From the NCBI GenBank assembly GCA_017998195.1, contig JAGODN010000149.1, forward strand, positions 1-6,463: DNA of 6,463 nt, given 5' to 3'. The translations under genes and the position numbers were made by a program. Source of the DNA: Desulfobulbus sp. GTDB taxonomy: Bacteria; Desulfobacterota; Desulfobulbia; Desulfobulbales; Desulfobulbaceae. The notes under the pieces are model-generated. The model was given only the letters and a program-made list of their open reading frames with translations. It did not search any database and had not been told where the DNA came from. This document shows, one piece after another, positions 5,893-6,463 of this stretch. Each line of letters begins with the position of its first letter. Position 1 is the stretch's first letter.

Positions 5893-6165
5893 TCAGCGCC
5901 GGTACTCTTCGTGGTAGCCGTCCCGGCTCGGATCGTAACGGCGGCGCCAGTCGTCGCGGTCGCGGTGGCGGTCGCGATACACCTCCCGATCGCGGTCCCG
6001 GTCACGGTGATAGCGGGCGTCCCGGTACGGCCGGTGATGGCGCTGGTCACTGGAGTAATGGCCCTCCCGGGGCGGGGTCGGGCCGCAGTTGCCGTGCCAG
6101 CAGCAGCCGCCCAGGGTGGCCAGCAGGATGATCAGCAGGATGGCCTGCAGCGTGCGTGTGCGCAT
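5893..6165 (-). CDS. Small Arg/Asp/His/Tyr-rich lipoprotein
   Basis: A 90-residue protein with no family I can name. A basic start (MRTRTLQ), a hydrophobic run (AILLIILLATL) and LGGC ending at Cys21 form a good lipoprotein signal. The residue after Cys21 is Cys, not Asp, which fits outer-membrane sorting if the E. coli rule holds. The 70-residue mature part has about 19 Arg, 11 Asp, 7 His and 7 Tyr, with RDRDRDRE and RDRHRDRDD runs, so it is likely disordered and could bind metal or polyanions. AAGGAG on the minus strand (6172-6177) lies 6 bases before the ATG. It converges on the DUF1566 gene with a 21 bp gap and no strong terminator. The plus-strand open frame over the same DNA is Val/Ala-rich and has no such start signals. 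Confidence 0.75.
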   Translation of the reverse strand: MRTRTLQAILLIILLATLGGCCWHGNCGPTPPREGHYSSDQRHHRPYRDARYHRDRDRDREVYRDRHRDRDDWRRRYDPSRDGYHEEYRR

Positions 6166-6321
6166 TGTTCGCTCCTTCGTTTGCCTGTTTGTTCTGTCTC
6201 GATGGCCGCCATCGCGGCCGATTCTTTGTTCGTGTCCATTGCCTGAAAAAGAACGGGCCGCCCCATCGGGACGGCCCCTGTGCCGCGCTCGCGCCGTTCG
6301 CCGGCCGGGGTGCGGCTGGCC
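6166..6321. promoter_or_regulatory. Intergenic region upstream of lipoprotein gene
   Basis: About 156 bp lies between the lipoprotein start and the end of the kinase gene. It holds the lipoprotein ribosome binding site, a 15 bp palindrome at 6200-6214 (CGATGGC-C-GCCATCG) 35 bp before the lipoprotein start codon, and the kinase terminator at 6255-6277. Any lipoprotein promoter should lie at about 6180-6250, which is richer in A and T than its surroundings. I could not pick out clear promoter hexamers. The palindrome is a candidate operator only. Confidence 0.4.
6255..6277 (-). terminator. Intrinsic terminator for the kinase gene
   Basis: The arms are 6255-6264 and 6268-6277, 10 bp with one mismatch, around a 3-base loop. 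Read on the minus strand, the stem is followed directly by GTTCTTTTTC, a good U-tract. It lies 45 bp past the stop of the histidine kinase fragment, so it most likely ends that transcript and insulates the lipoprotein gene. Confidence 0.8.
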
Positions 6322-6462
6322 TCAGTCGCGGCTGCCCTCCTCGGCCGCATCCCCGCGCACCGGCAGGATCACGGTGAAGGTCGCCCCCTGCCCGGGCCGG
6401 CTGCGCACCTGGATCTCGCCGCCGTGACTGCGGACGATGCCGTGGCTGACCGGCAAGCCTAA
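6322..6462 (-). CDS. Histidine kinase, C-terminal end of ATPase domain (partial)
   Basis: Only the last 46 codons are in the window; the rest of the gene lies beyond the right edge. The visible protein begins LGLPVSHGIVRSHGGEI and continues through SRPGQGATFTVILPV, ending in a short acidic tail. This is the G2 box and final strands of a HATPase_c domain of a sensor histidine kinase, the part that binds ATP for autophosphorylation. The stop TGA is at 6324-6322. The sensor domain, the membrane segments and any partner response regulator are not visible, so the signal it responds to is unknown. Confidence 0.9.
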   Translation of the reverse strand, partial: LGLPVSHGIVRSHGGEIQVRSRPGQGATFTVILPVRGDAAEEGSRD

Positions 6463-6463
6463 G

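Noticed and set aside
5887..5902. Short hairpin at the convergent junction of the DUF1566 and lipoprotein genes
   Set aside because: Only a 5 bp stem with a 6-base loop and no T-tract; it is expected by chance at this GC content.
6132..6239. Possible 35-codon leader peptide on the minus strand overlapping the lipoprotein start
   Set aside because: The ribosome binding site is weak (AGG only, 2 bases away) and nothing supports translation; it cannot be told from chance.
5911..6246. Plus-strand Val/Ala-rich open frame of 111 codons resembling a membrane segment
   Set aside because: The Val-Ala runs are the complement of the Arg-Asp codons of the lipoprotein gene; no ribosome binding site before the first ATG.

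Overview
This is a 6.46 kb window of very GC-rich bacterial DNA, densely packed with genes. The gene content points to an anaerobe or microaerobe that must cope with oxygen or nitric oxide: a flavodiiron protein, a hemerythrin-like protein and a Cys-motif flavodoxin-family reductase. I would guess a delta-proteobacterial lineage (Desulfobacterota), but that rests on gene content only and no marker gene is present.

Layout. (1) Positions 2-1837, plus strand: the 3' part of a large arginine/glutamine-rich protein. It ends in about 21 tandem copies of a 15-residue unit (45 bp each), preceded by a separate two-copy 79 bp repeat. (2) Positions 1858-1897: a strong near-perfect hairpin between convergent genes, probably a bidirectional terminator. 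(3) Positions 1942-2574, minus strand: a flavodoxin-fold reductase with a four-cysteine, Isf-like motif. (4) Positions 2575-2734: a divergent intergenic region, AT-rich at the reductase end, with GC-rich palindromes and a hairpin just before the next ribosome binding site. (5) Positions 2735-5871, plus strand: four tightly spaced genes (flavodiiron protein, DUF488 protein, hemerythrin-domain protein, double DUF1566 protein) with junctions of -4, -14 and +8 bp, almost certainly one operon. (6) Positions 5893-6165, minus strand: a small Arg/Asp/His/Tyr-rich lipoprotein. (7) Positions 6255-6277: an intrinsic terminator serving (8) a histidine kinase on the minus strand. Only its last 46 codons (6322-6462) lie in the window.

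How the genes may work together. The flavodiiron protein is expected to reduce O2 or NO at its di-iron site in the cytoplasm, and the hemerythrin-like protein to bind O2 (or NO/iron). The divergent flavoprotein could be part of the same redox response. The DUF488 and double DUF1566 proteins are coupled to these genes but have no assigned role, which makes this operon the best lead for something undescribed. The other notable object is the pentadecapeptide array, whose DNA shows recent block duplication or homogenisation. I see no tRNA, rRNA, CRISPR array, insertion sequence or integrase.
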